From NCBI GenBank assembly GCA_020851565.1, contig JADZCN010000043.1, positions 62,001-126,000 on the forward strand: a DNA stretch of 64,000 nt, written 5' to 3'. The DNA is from Acidobacteriota bacterium (GTDB lineage Bacteria; Acidobacteriota; Vicinamibacteria; Vicinamibacterales; UBA2999). Made by a program: the position numbers and the translations under genes. The notes under the pieces are model-generated. The model did no database searches, was not told where the DNA came from, and worked only from the letters and a program-made list of their open reading frames with translations. Each line of letters begins with the position of its first letter. Position 1 is the first letter of the stretch. This document shows positions 32,855 through 40,556 of the stretch, in pieces.

Positions 32855-35800
32855 ATGTCGTCGATGCGGAAACCCGGACGGATGGCAGTGGGGGCGGCGC
32901 TCGTCGCCGGAGTGCTGGCCCTTGGCGCGATCGCGGCCGGCCAGGCGCCGCCGCCGAGGCCGGCCGGCGCCGGCTCGGCGGCCGACCCGGCAGCGGACCC
33001 GTTCGCGGGGCTGGCCATCCGCAACATCGGCCCCGCCACGATGGGCGGACGCATCGACGACCTCGCGGTTCTCGAGTCGAACCCGGCGGTCTTCTACGTC
33101 GGCGCGGCCACCGGCGGCCTCTGGCGCACCACGAACAACGGGACCACCTGGGAGGTCCTCTTCGACGACCTCGACGACGTCGTGTCGATCGGCGACATCG
33201 CCATCCCGCCAGGCGACGCCAACACCGTGTGGGCCGGCAGCGGCGAGAACAACAACCGGCAGAGCGGCTCCTGGGGCAACGGCGTCTACAAGTCCACCGA
33301 CGCGGGCCAGACCTGGCAGCACATGGGTCTCCGCGACTCTCGCCACATCGCCCGCATCATCGTGGACCCCGTGGATCACGACGTCGTCTACGTCGCCGCC
33401 CTCGGCAGCCTCTGGGGCCCGGGCCCCGAGCGCGGCGTGTTCAAGACCACCGACGGCGGCCTCACCTGGTCGAAGGTGCTCTTCGTCAACGACGACACCG
33501 GCGCCACGGAGCTGGTGATGGATCCCGCGAACAACAAGGTGCTGTACGCCGCGACATACCAGCGTCGCCGTGCCACCTGGGGTTTCAATGGCGGCGGGCC
33601 CGGCAGCGCCATCTACAAGTCGTCGGACGCGGGCCGCACCTGGGCGAAGCTGACGAGCGGCATCCCCGCCGGCCCGCTCGGCCGCATCGGCCTGGATGTC
33701 TATCGCGCCAACCCCAACATCGTCTACGCGCGGATCGAGCACGAAAAAGAGAGCGGCGTCTACCGGTCGGACGACGCGGGTCTCAGCTGGCGGAAGATGT
33801 CGAACGTCAATCCCCGGCCGATGTACTTCAGCCAGATCCGCATCGACCCGACCAACGACCTCCGTATCTATGTGCTGGGCGTGCAGATTCACATTTCCGA
33901 CGACGGGGGAAAGACGTTCATCCAGAACGGCGCGCTGCACTCGGACCATCATGCGATGTGGATCAACCCCGCGAACTCGAACCACATCATCGACGGCAAT
34001 GACGGCGGCATCGGCATCAGCTACGACAAGGGGAAGACCTGGGAAGCCGTCTACAACATGGACCTCGGCCAGTTCTACCACGTGACCTACGACATGCAGA
34101 CGCCCTACCACGTCTGCGGTGGCCTGCAGGACAACTACACCTGGTGCGGGCCCAGCCAGGTGCGCAGCCGCACCGGCATCGGCAACGACGAATGGCGGCA
34201 GATCCAGGGCGGTGACGGCTTCGAGGCGCAGATGGACCCGCGGGACGGCCGCACTGTCTACGCCGAGTCGCAGGACGGCAACATCGTCCGGATCGACCGG
34301 CTGACGGGCGAGCGCAAGTCGATCCGGCCGGTGCCCGCGCGCGGCGAGCCGCCACTGCGCTGGAACTGGAACACGCCGCTCGTGCTCTCCGCACACGACC
34401 CGGACGTGCTCTACGTGGGCGCGAACAGGGTGTTCCGGTCGCCCGATCGCGGACAGACGTGGGCCGCCATCAGCCCGGACCTCACCGAGAACACGGACCG
34501 CGAAACGCTGTCGCTCATGGGCGTCACGGCAAAGGACGTCACGCTCGCGAAGAACGACGGCGTCCAGTCGTACGGGAACCTGGTGCAGCTCGCCGAGTCG
34601 CCCCGGCAGGCCGGGGTGCTCTACGCCGGCGCGGACGACGGCACCGTCCACATGACGAACGACGACGGGAAGACCTGGACGAACATCACGTCCCGGTTCC
34701 CGGGCGTGCCGAAGAACGCGTACGTCTCGCGGCTGACGCCGTCCCGGCACGACAACAACACCGTGTACGCCACGTTCGACAACCACCGCAACGACGACTA
34801 CGGGACCTATGTCTACGCCAGCGCCGACGGCGGGAACTCGTTCCGTCCCATCGGCGAGGGGATTCCGAAGGGCCACGCCATCACCGCGTTCGCCGAGGAT
34901 CCGAAGAACGCGAGCGTCGTGTACGCGGGCAGCGAGTTCGGGCTGTTCGTCAGCCTCGATCGCGGCGGCCGGTGGCAGCGCCTCAAGGCCGGGCTGCCGA
35001 CCGTGCCCATCCACGAGATCGTGTTCCATCCCCGCGACAACGACATGATCATCGCCACGCACGGGCGCAGCATCTGGATCCTGGACGATGCCACGCCCGT
35101 CCAGCAGCTCGCGGAGGCGCAGAAGTCGCAGGCGCACCTGTTCGACCTTCGCCCGGCCATGCAATTCAACCCCGCCAACGATCGCGGCTTCATCGCGGAC
35201 AAGGGGTTCTGGGGGAAGAACCCCACCTACGGGGCGCCCATCAGCTACTACCTGGCGGCGGACAGGAGCGACGTGGCCATCCGCGTGCGCGACGCGCAGG
35301 GCGCCGTCGTCCGGGAGCTGAAGGGTGACGACACGAAGGACGCGGGCAAGGCCGGCATCAACCGCGTGTACTGGGATCTCCGGCACGAGCCGCTGCCACG
35401 GCCGGCCAGCCAGCCGCAGGGCGCGGGCGGCGGTGGCGGCCCCTTCGGCGCCGCAGCCCTCAACGGCCCGCACGTGCTGCCTGGCGACTACCGTGTGACG
35501 CTCGTCGTGGGCGGCAAGGAAGTGGCCACGAAGTCACTCCGTGTCTCCGGTGACAGCGCCGTGCAGATGAGCGACGCGGACCGGAAGACCTGGCACGACA
35601 CGTCGATGTCGCTCCACGAGATGCAGAGGACCGCGAACGAGGCGGCGGATACGGTGACGACGCTTGGCACCCAGTTCGAGGCCGCCGAGAAGCTGCTGAA
35701 GAGCGCCGCGGGAGCCCCGGCGGCGGCGAAGGGTGCGGTGGAGGACGTCGGCCGGCGTCTCACCGACCTGCGGCGGCGACTCGGTCTCGGCAACAACCAG

Positions 35801-36058
35801 GGCGGGCCTGGAGGCGGGGGCGGCTTGGGCGGCCAGCAGCAGAACGTGCGGGGGAGAATCGGCCAGCTGAAGGGCCAGGTGGTGAACTCGACGTCGCTGC
35901 CCACCGCCATGCAGGTGCGCGCCGCCACCGAGGCGCGCGAGGACCTCGCGGCGGTGGTGAAGGACACTAACGACTTGATTGCCGCCGTGCCGGCGCTGTA
36001 CGACACGCTTGGGGCCGGTGGGTTGAGGCCCGCCGGGCTGGCGCCGCTCAAGCAATGA
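32855..36058 (+). CDS. Exported sortilin/VPS10-like BNR-repeat protein
   Basis: A 1067-residue exported protein. After a signal peptide (MAVGAALVAGVLALGAIAAG) come many Asp-box (BNR) repeats of the form S-x-D-x-G-x-T-W, for example KTTDGGLTWSKV, KSSDAGRTWAKL, RSDDAGLSWRKM and MTNDDGKTWTNI. They form beta-propellers like those of sortilin-type proteins and sialidase-like enzymes. Residues ~880-1067 look helical, with a glycine-rich spot (GGPGGGGGLGG). ATG 32855 follows AAGGGAGG. It is probably co-transcribed with the TonB receptor. Peptide or glycan binding outside the cytoplasm is a guess; no catalytic triad is evident. Confidence 0.82.
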   Translation: MSSMRKPGRMAVGAALVAGVLALGAIAAGQAPPPRPAGAGSAADPAADPFAGLAIRNIGPATMGGRIDDLAVLESNPAVFYVGAATGGLWRTTNNGTTWEVLFDDLDDVVSIGDIAIPPGDANTVWAGSGENNNRQSGSWGNGVYKSTDAGQTWQHMGLRDSRHIARIIVDPVDHDVVYVAALGSLWGPGPERGVFKTTDGGLTWSKVLFVNDDTGATELVMDPANNKVLYAATYQRRRATWGFNGGGPGSAIYKSSDAGRTWAKLTSGIPAGPLGRIGLDVYRANPNIVYARIEHEKESGVYRSDDAGLSWRKMSNVNPRPMYFSQIRIDPTNDLRIYVLGVQIHISDDGGKTFIQNGALHSDHHAMWINPANSNHIIDGNDGGIGISYDKGKTWEAVYNMDLGQFYHVTYDMQTPYHVCGGLQDNYTWCGPSQVRSRTGIGNDEWRQIQGGDGFEAQMDPRDGRTVYAESQDGNIVRIDRLTGERKSIRPVPARGEPPLRWNWNTPLVLSAHDPDVLYVGANRVFRSPDRGQTWAAISPDLTENTDRETLSLMGVTAKDVTLAKNDGVQSYGNLVQLAESPRQAGVLYAGADDGTVHMTNDDGKTWTNITSRFPGVPKNAYVSRLTPSRHDNNTVYATFDNHRNDDYGTYVYASADGGNSFRPIGEGIPKGHAITAFAEDPKNASVVYAGSEFGLFVSLDRGGRWQRLKAGLPTVPIHEIVFHPRDNDMIIATHGRSIWILDDATPVQQLAEAQKSQAHLFDLRPAMQFNPANDRGFIADKGFWGKNPTYGAPISYYLAADRSDVAIRVRDAQGAVVRELKGDDTKDAGKAGINRVYWDLRHEPLPRPASQPQGAGGGGGPFGAAALNGPHVLPGDYRVTLVVGGKEVATKSLRVSGDSAVQMSDADRKTWHDTSMSLHEMQRTANEAADTVTTLGTQFEAAEKLLKSAAGAPAAAKGAVEDVGRRLTDLRRRLGLGNNQGGPGGGGGLGGQQQNVRGRIGQLKGQVVNSTSLPTAMQVRAATEAREDLAAVVKDTNDLIAAVPALYDTLGAGGLRPAGLAPLKQ

Positions 36059-36091
36059 GCACGGCTGTGGCGTCCGCGGCCGCGGCGTCCA

Positions 36092-36276
36092 TTGATGATT
36101 GCCTATTGGCGATTGAGCGATTCCTTGGGCGATTGAGGATTGCGGCAATGGGCATTCGCGATTGCGCCAATGAGAAATTGCCGCAATGGGCAATTGAATG
36201 CTCGATGCCTGAATCAACAATCGCCCAATGAATCGCCCGATCGTCAATAAGCAATCGCCAATGGGCAGCGGCCGGC
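36092..36276. repeat. GATTG/CAATC repeat tract (copy 1), inverted arms between convergent genes
   Basis: From ~36092 the DNA reads CATTGATGATTGCC, TATTGGCGATTGAGCGATTC and so on, then switches near 36170 to the reverse-complement type (CAATCGCCCAATGAATCGCC, GATCGTCAATAAGCAATCGC). The two arms can pair over tens of bases. It lies between two genes ending toward each other and may act as a two-way terminator. It is lower in GC than nearby coding DNA. Confidence 0.75.
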
Positions 36277-36279
36277 AAG

Positions 36280-37134
36280 CTACCGGCCAGCCGCCTGGCG
36301 GCCGGCCTGAATCATGTCGTCGACGGACGCGCCTGAGCCCAACAGGCCCAGGAAGCCTTCGTTCACGCGCTGGGCGACGTCCTGCGGGCTGGCCGTCAGC
36401 ATGTTCGGCAGCTTCGTGCGCTTCGTCTCGGCCAGCACTTTCTGCGTGCCCGCCTCGGCGCCGGCGGCGTCGCCCTTCAGCGCCTGCCGCAGGCTCCCGA
36501 TGCCGCACGCGAGCACGCTCAGACCCTTCAGGTCGGCGATCTGGCCGGCCGCGGCCACCGCGTCCGGGTCCTCCACCATCAGCATCGCGATGACGGTCCC
36601 GTTCGGGTTCGAGGGCGACCACACACTCGCCTTCGCCTCCTGGAAGAAGCCCAGGGCCGTCCTCGCCTCTTCCAGCGAGCGGATGTGCGGGATGGTCACG
36701 CCGTCGGCACCGGCCGCCAGCACCTCCTTCACGCGGGTGCGCGTGACCTCCACGCCGTCGCTCTCGATGGACGGTATCCGGACGATGACCGTCTTGCGCA
36801 GCCCGGAACCCTGGGCGCTGCGCAGCCCGTCCACCACGGTCTTCGCGGCGGCGGGCTCGTAGCTGCCCTCGAGGTTCAGGAACACGAAGTCGTAGAGCGG
36901 ATTGGCGCCGAGCTTCGCCGCGCCCTCCCTGGTGTAGATGGCCTTCGGCGGCGGCTGCCCGCGCACGAAGCGCTGCGGGTTCTCGTTGGGCACGTACACG
37001 CCGAAGGCGGGCTTCCCCTGCGCCCACAACTCCAGTGCCGCATGACGGCCGCCCTGCGCCGACGCGGGAAACGCCGAACAGAGCGTCATGGCCGCCACGG
37101 CCAGAACGAATCGCACCTGTGTTGTCTGTGTCAT
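36280..37134 (-). CDS. Secreted HpcH/HpaI-type aldolase/citrate lyase-like protein
   Basis: A 284-residue protein with a signal peptide (FVLAVAAMTLCSAFPASAQG) followed by a TIM-barrel-like HpcH/HpaI region. Visible pieces are LWAQGKPAFGVYVPNENPQR, YDFVFLNLEGSYEP, VEVTRTRVKEVLAAGADGVT, and IPHIRSLEEARTALGFFQEA (the metal-binding/hinge segment). These enzymes normally work in the cytoplasm on 2-oxo acids, so an export signal is odd. ATG 37134 was chosen for the signal peptide; longer frames run through repeat DNA. It is the last gene of the duplicated DUF1592/DUF1552/ankyrin cluster. Whether it keeps aldolase activity is unknown. Confidence 0.72.
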   Translation of the reverse strand: MTQTTQVRFVLAVAAMTLCSAFPASAQGGRHAALELWAQGKPAFGVYVPNENPQRFVRGQPPPKAIYTREGAAKLGANPLYDFVFLNLEGSYEPAAAKTVVDGLRSAQGSGLRKTVIVRIPSIESDGVEVTRTRVKEVLAAGADGVTIPHIRSLEEARTALGFFQEAKASVWSPSNPNGTVIAMLMVEDPDAVAAAGQIADLKGLSVLACGIGSLRQALKGDAAGAEAGTQKVLAETKRTKLPNMLTASPQDVAQRVNEGFLGLLGSGASVDDMIQAGRQAAGR

Positions 37135-37159
37135 CAGCCGCTCATTCAGCCTTCGGCGC

Positions 37160-37262
37160 ACAGCGCACCTGATCGCACCCGCCCGCACCCGCCCGCACCC
37201 GTTCGCACCCGCCCGCACCCGCCCGCACCCGCCCGCACCCGTTCACCCCCGTTCGCACCTGC
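37160..37262. repeat. 10-base tandem repeat (GCCCGCACCC)
   Basis: About ten consecutive copies of GCCCGCACCC, with GTTCGCACCC variants, fill the gap between the ankyrin stop (37263) and the aldolase start. The unit is exactly ten bases, close to one DNA helical turn. It contains no gene. Confidence 0.85.
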
Positions 37263-38939
37263 CTAGCAGGTCACGCACTTGTGGTTGTTCACCGCGCCGA
37301 GCTTCTCGAGCAGGGCCAGTGTCTCGGGGAAGGGCTGCACGCGCTGCACGGGGCCGTTGGCCATGTCCGCCGTGGTGTTGCCCTCGCGGTTCACCTTCGT
37401 CACGTCGGCGCCCTTCGAGACGAGGTAGAGGATCGACTCGGTGTCGCCGCGCGAGGCGGCGAGGTGCACGGGCGTGTTGCCCTCGTGGTCCACCGCGTTG
37501 ACGTCGGCGCCCAGCTCCTCCACCAGGTACTTGATGGCCGGCAGGAACCCCGTCGGCGCGTAGCGGTGCGCGTTGGCGGCGAAGCCTTCGCCGTAGCCCA
37601 CACCGGAGGCCGCGTGAATGGGCAGCACCGCGGGGCCGCCGTAGGGCACGGGCGGCAGGCCCGAGAGGTCCTGCACCTGGCGCACGCCGTCGCCCGTGAA
37701 CGGGCGCCCGGCTGGCTTCATCGTCGGGATATTGGGATCCGCGCCGTGGGCGACGAGCAGCTTCATCGCGTCCACGTCGCTTGCGTACGCGGCGCGCCAG
37801 AACGGCGTGGCGCCGCTCTCGTCCACGCCCGCGAAGTCGGAGTTGTAGGCCTGGTACCAGACCTTGTACTTGACGCGCGCGTTGACCTCGGCGCCCCGAT
37901 CGAGGAGCGCCTGCATCAGCTCGAGGTAGCCGGTCTTCTGCTGCTGGTAGGTCTTCGGGCCGGGGTACAGCGACTTCGGTGCCCAGTAGACGTTGAGCAC
38001 GGCAAAGAGCGGCGTCACGCCGTTGGCGCTGCCGGACGAGGGGTCGGCGCCCTTCTCGAGCATCCGCATCGCCAGGTCGAAGTGGCCGTTGACGATGGCG
38101 ATGAGCAGCGGCGTCATGCGATCGCCGGGGTTCGGCCGGTTGATGTCGACGCCCGCATCGAGCATCGCCATCACCGAGTCCGTGAAGCCCTGGCGCGCGG
38201 CGAAGTGGAGCGCGGTGAGGCCGCCCTGGGTCCCGATGAGCTCGTTGTAGCGGAAGGGCCGCGTCGCGCCGGGCACGTCGGCGGGCCGACGGTTGCCGCC
38301 CGTGCCGAACTGGCGCCCGGTCGACTCCTCCTCGGGGGCCGTCAGCGCCGCCAGGTCCATCACCTTCGTCGTCGTCGCGTGGTCGGCGCCGCGCTGCAGC
38401 AGGAGCTTCACGACCTCGGCGCGGTTGTACGCCGCGGCGTACATGAGCGCGGTCTCGCCCTTCGCCGTGTCCTTCGCGTCGATCGCGGCGCCGCCCTCGA
38501 GGAGCATCGTCACCGTGCGCGCGTCGCCGGACGCGGCCGCCAGCATCAGCGGCGTCGCGCCGGTGGCCGACCCGGCGTTCACGTCGGCGCCGGCGGCAAT
38601 GAGCGTGGCTACCGCAGCCGAGTGCCCGCCCCGGGCGGCCAGGTAGAGGGGGTTGTAGCTGCCAAGCCTGGTGGTGGCACGCAGGTTCGCGCCCGCGGTG
38701 ACGAGCATCTGCACCATCTCCGCGTCGCCCTTCATCGCCGCCCAGTGGAGCGCGGTGGTCCCGTCCCCCTGTGCCGCGTTGACATCGGCGCCCTGCTTCA
38801 GCAGCGCCCGAACCGTCTCGCGGTCACCGCCCTGCGCGGCGTCAGCGACGGGCGACCGGCTACCCTGCGCCATCGGCACCGCGCCCAGCGCCACCGCCAC
38901 CAGCAGTCCCCACACGATCTTCTTCGACGGCCTCACCAT
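37263..38939 (-). CDS. Secreted ankyrin-repeat protein, copy A
   Basis: A 558-residue protein: an N-terminal signal/anchor (IVWGLLVAVALGAVPMAQG), then about ten ankyrin repeats of the type DGTTALHWAAMKGDAEMVQM and GATPLMLAAASGDARTVTML. Between repeats (~190-235) is a longer insertion. After ~410 more repeats follow (GNTPVHLAASRGDTESILYL), and the chain ends NNHKCVTC, a C-x-x-C tail. Ankyrin repeats bind proteins; here the binding surface would lie in the periplasm or outside. ATG 38939 was chosen; the frame continues slightly upstream. A paralogue of identical length is at 43151. Confidence 0.88.
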   Translation of the reverse strand: MVRPSKKIVWGLLVAVALGAVPMAQGSRSPVADAAQGGDRETVRALLKQGADVNAAQGDGTTALHWAAMKGDAEMVQMLVTAGANLRATTRLGSYNPLYLAARGGHSAAVATLIAAGADVNAGSATGATPLMLAAASGDARTVTMLLEGGAAIDAKDTAKGETALMYAAAYNRAEVVKLLLQRGADHATTTKVMDLAALTAPEEESTGRQFGTGGNRRPADVPGATRPFRYNELIGTQGGLTALHFAARQGFTDSVMAMLDAGVDINRPNPGDRMTPLLIAIVNGHFDLAMRMLEKGADPSSGSANGVTPLFAVLNVYWAPKSLYPGPKTYQQQKTGYLELMQALLDRGAEVNARVKYKVWYQAYNSDFAGVDESGATPFWRAAYASDVDAMKLLVAHGADPNIPTMKPAGRPFTGDGVRQVQDLSGLPPVPYGGPAVLPIHAASGVGYGEGFAANAHRYAPTGFLPAIKYLVEELGADVNAVDHEGNTPVHLAASRGDTESILYLVSKGADVTKVNREGNTTADMANGPVQRVQPFPETLALLEKLGAVNNHKCVTC

Positions 38940-38944
38940 GCAGG

Positions 38945-39062
38945 CTCTCTCCCAATCACCCAATCACCTAGTGCCGCAATGCCCCGATCGGAATGCGCCA
39001 ATGCCCCAATCACCAATCGCGCGATGAATCGCTCAATCGGCAATCGGCAATCATCAATGGGC
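38945..39062. repeat. GATTG/CAATC repeat tract (copy 2)
   Basis: A run of CAATC-, CAATG- and GATGAATCG-type words (for example CAATCACCCAATCACC, CAATCGGCAATCATCAATGG) lies between the DUF1552 stop and the ankyrin start. On the transcribed minus strand it reads CCCATTGATGATTGCCGATT directly after the stop codon. It is a single-orientation copy of the family. Confidence 0.75.
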
Positions 39063-39064
39063 AG

Positions 39065-40468
39065 CTACCCGGCGACCGTCGACTCCGGCGCCGCGTTCAA
39101 GTCCATCGGCGCGGTGCTGTCGCCAAAGCTCTTCATGTCCTCCAACCCCAGGGTGTGCAGCACGCTCAACATGGGGTTCGCCATGGGCGTGGCGTCGGCC
39201 GCCTTGATGTGCAGCCCGCCCTTCAGCGCGCCGCCGGCATGCCCCACGAGGAAGAGCGGGCACTTCTTGTGGTTGTGGATGTTGGAGTTCCCCATCGGCG
39301 AGCCGTAGAGCACCAGCGTGTTCTCCAGCAGGCTCCGGTCGCCGTCGGGCGTCTCCTTCAGCTTCTTGAAGAAGTACGGCAGCAGCCCGATGTGGTACCG
39401 GTTGATCTTCTCGAACTCCAGGATGCGATCCTCGCGGTCCTGGTGGTGCGACGCGGGGTGGAAGCCGGTGCTCACGCCGCTCTCCGGATACACGCGGCTC
39501 GAGGCGTCGCGGCCCATCTTGAAGGAGAAGACCCGCGTGGTGTCCGAGGCAAAGGCCAGCACCTGCAGGTCGAACATCAGCCGCACGTGCTCCTCGAACG
39601 AGTCGGGGACGCCAATGGGCGCGCCCGGCAGCTCGCGCGCCTCGCCGCTGGCGTTGTACGCCTCGACCTTCTGGATGCGCCGCTCGATCTCGCGCACGTC
39701 CTCGAGGTACCGGTTCAGGCGCACGCGATCCGCGGCGCCCAGCTCGCTGCGGAGGCGCCCGAGCTGCTCGGTCATCAGGTCCAGGATGCTCTTGTCCTCG
39801 GCGCGGCGCTCGCGGCGCTCGCCCGGGGTGGCCCCCACGCCGAAGAGCTGATCGAACGCGACGCGCGGGTCGCGGATCATCGGCATCGGCGTGTTGGGCG
39901 CCGACCAGCTGATGCTGTCCGTGTACACGCACGAGTAGCCGTAGGAGCAGCCGCCCGCCTGGTCCACCGGCTCGATGCACAGCTGCATGGACGGGATGGG
40001 CGTCTCCTGCCCGTAGCGCTGCGCGTAGTACTGGTCCAGCGACGTGCCGGCCCGCACGTCCGAGCCCTGCGTCTGCCGCGGGTGGCTCTGCGTCAGGAAG
40101 ACCGCGCTCGACCGGAAGTGATCGCCGCCGATCTCCGGCAGCTCGAAGGCCTCGGCATTCCGGACGTCGGTGTTGCTGATAATCGTCAGGTGCTCGCGGA
40201 ACGGCTCCAGCGGCGCGAGGCTGCTCGGCGACAGGTCGAAGGCCTTGCCCGTCGCCGCCGGGGACCACAGGTGCTTCTGTGCGCCGACCACCGTGGCGCC
40301 GGCCGAGCCGTGCACCATCTCGATGGCGGAGAGGCGCACCTTGCCGGCCGCCGTCTTCGCCAGCGCCGTGCGCGCCGGCACCATGGCCTCGAGCAGCGGC
40401 AGTGCCATCGTCACGCCCATCCCGCGCAGCATCGTGCGGCGGGAGATGTGCTTCCTCGTGATGAACAT
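39065..40468 (-). CDS. DUF1552 family Tat-exported protein, copy A
   Basis: A 467-residue DUF1552 protein. The N-terminus MFITRKHISRRTMLRGMGVT carries a twin-arginine motif (SRRTMLRG) and a hydrophobic stretch. Further family-typical pieces are VRLSAIEMVHGSAGATVVGA, the SNTDVRNAEAF region, GGDHFRSSAVFLTQ and NTLVLYGSPMGNSNIHNHKK. The latter resembles metal-binding segments of DUF1501/sulfatase-like folds, but activity is unproven. It lies 88 bases after the DUF1592-type gene, with which DUF1552 is normally paired. A highly similar copy is at 44959. Confidence 0.92.
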   Translation of the reverse strand: MFITRKHISRRTMLRGMGVTMALPLLEAMVPARTALAKTAAGKVRLSAIEMVHGSAGATVVGAQKHLWSPAATGKAFDLSPSSLAPLEPFREHLTIISNTDVRNAEAFELPEIGGDHFRSSAVFLTQSHPRQTQGSDVRAGTSLDQYYAQRYGQETPIPSMQLCIEPVDQAGGCSYGYSCVYTDSISWSAPNTPMPMIRDPRVAFDQLFGVGATPGERRERRAEDKSILDLMTEQLGRLRSELGAADRVRLNRYLEDVREIERRIQKVEAYNASGEARELPGAPIGVPDSFEEHVRLMFDLQVLAFASDTTRVFSFKMGRDASSRVYPESGVSTGFHPASHHQDREDRILEFEKINRYHIGLLPYFFKKLKETPDGDRSLLENTLVLYGSPMGNSNIHNHKKCPLFLVGHAGGALKGGLHIKAADATPMANPMLSVLHTLGLEDMKSFGDSTAPMDLNAAPESTVAG

Positions 40469-40556
40469 TCGCGTGTCCCCTGTTGTCCGATTCCCGGCGC
40501 GCGATCTCACTCCCGGCCCCGCGCCACTCCCGACTCCCGGTTCCCGGCTCCCGACG

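Noticed and set aside
32780..35473. An 897-residue minus-strand open frame
   Set aside because: Antisense shadow of the BNR protein gene with repetitive Val/Arg/Asp composition.
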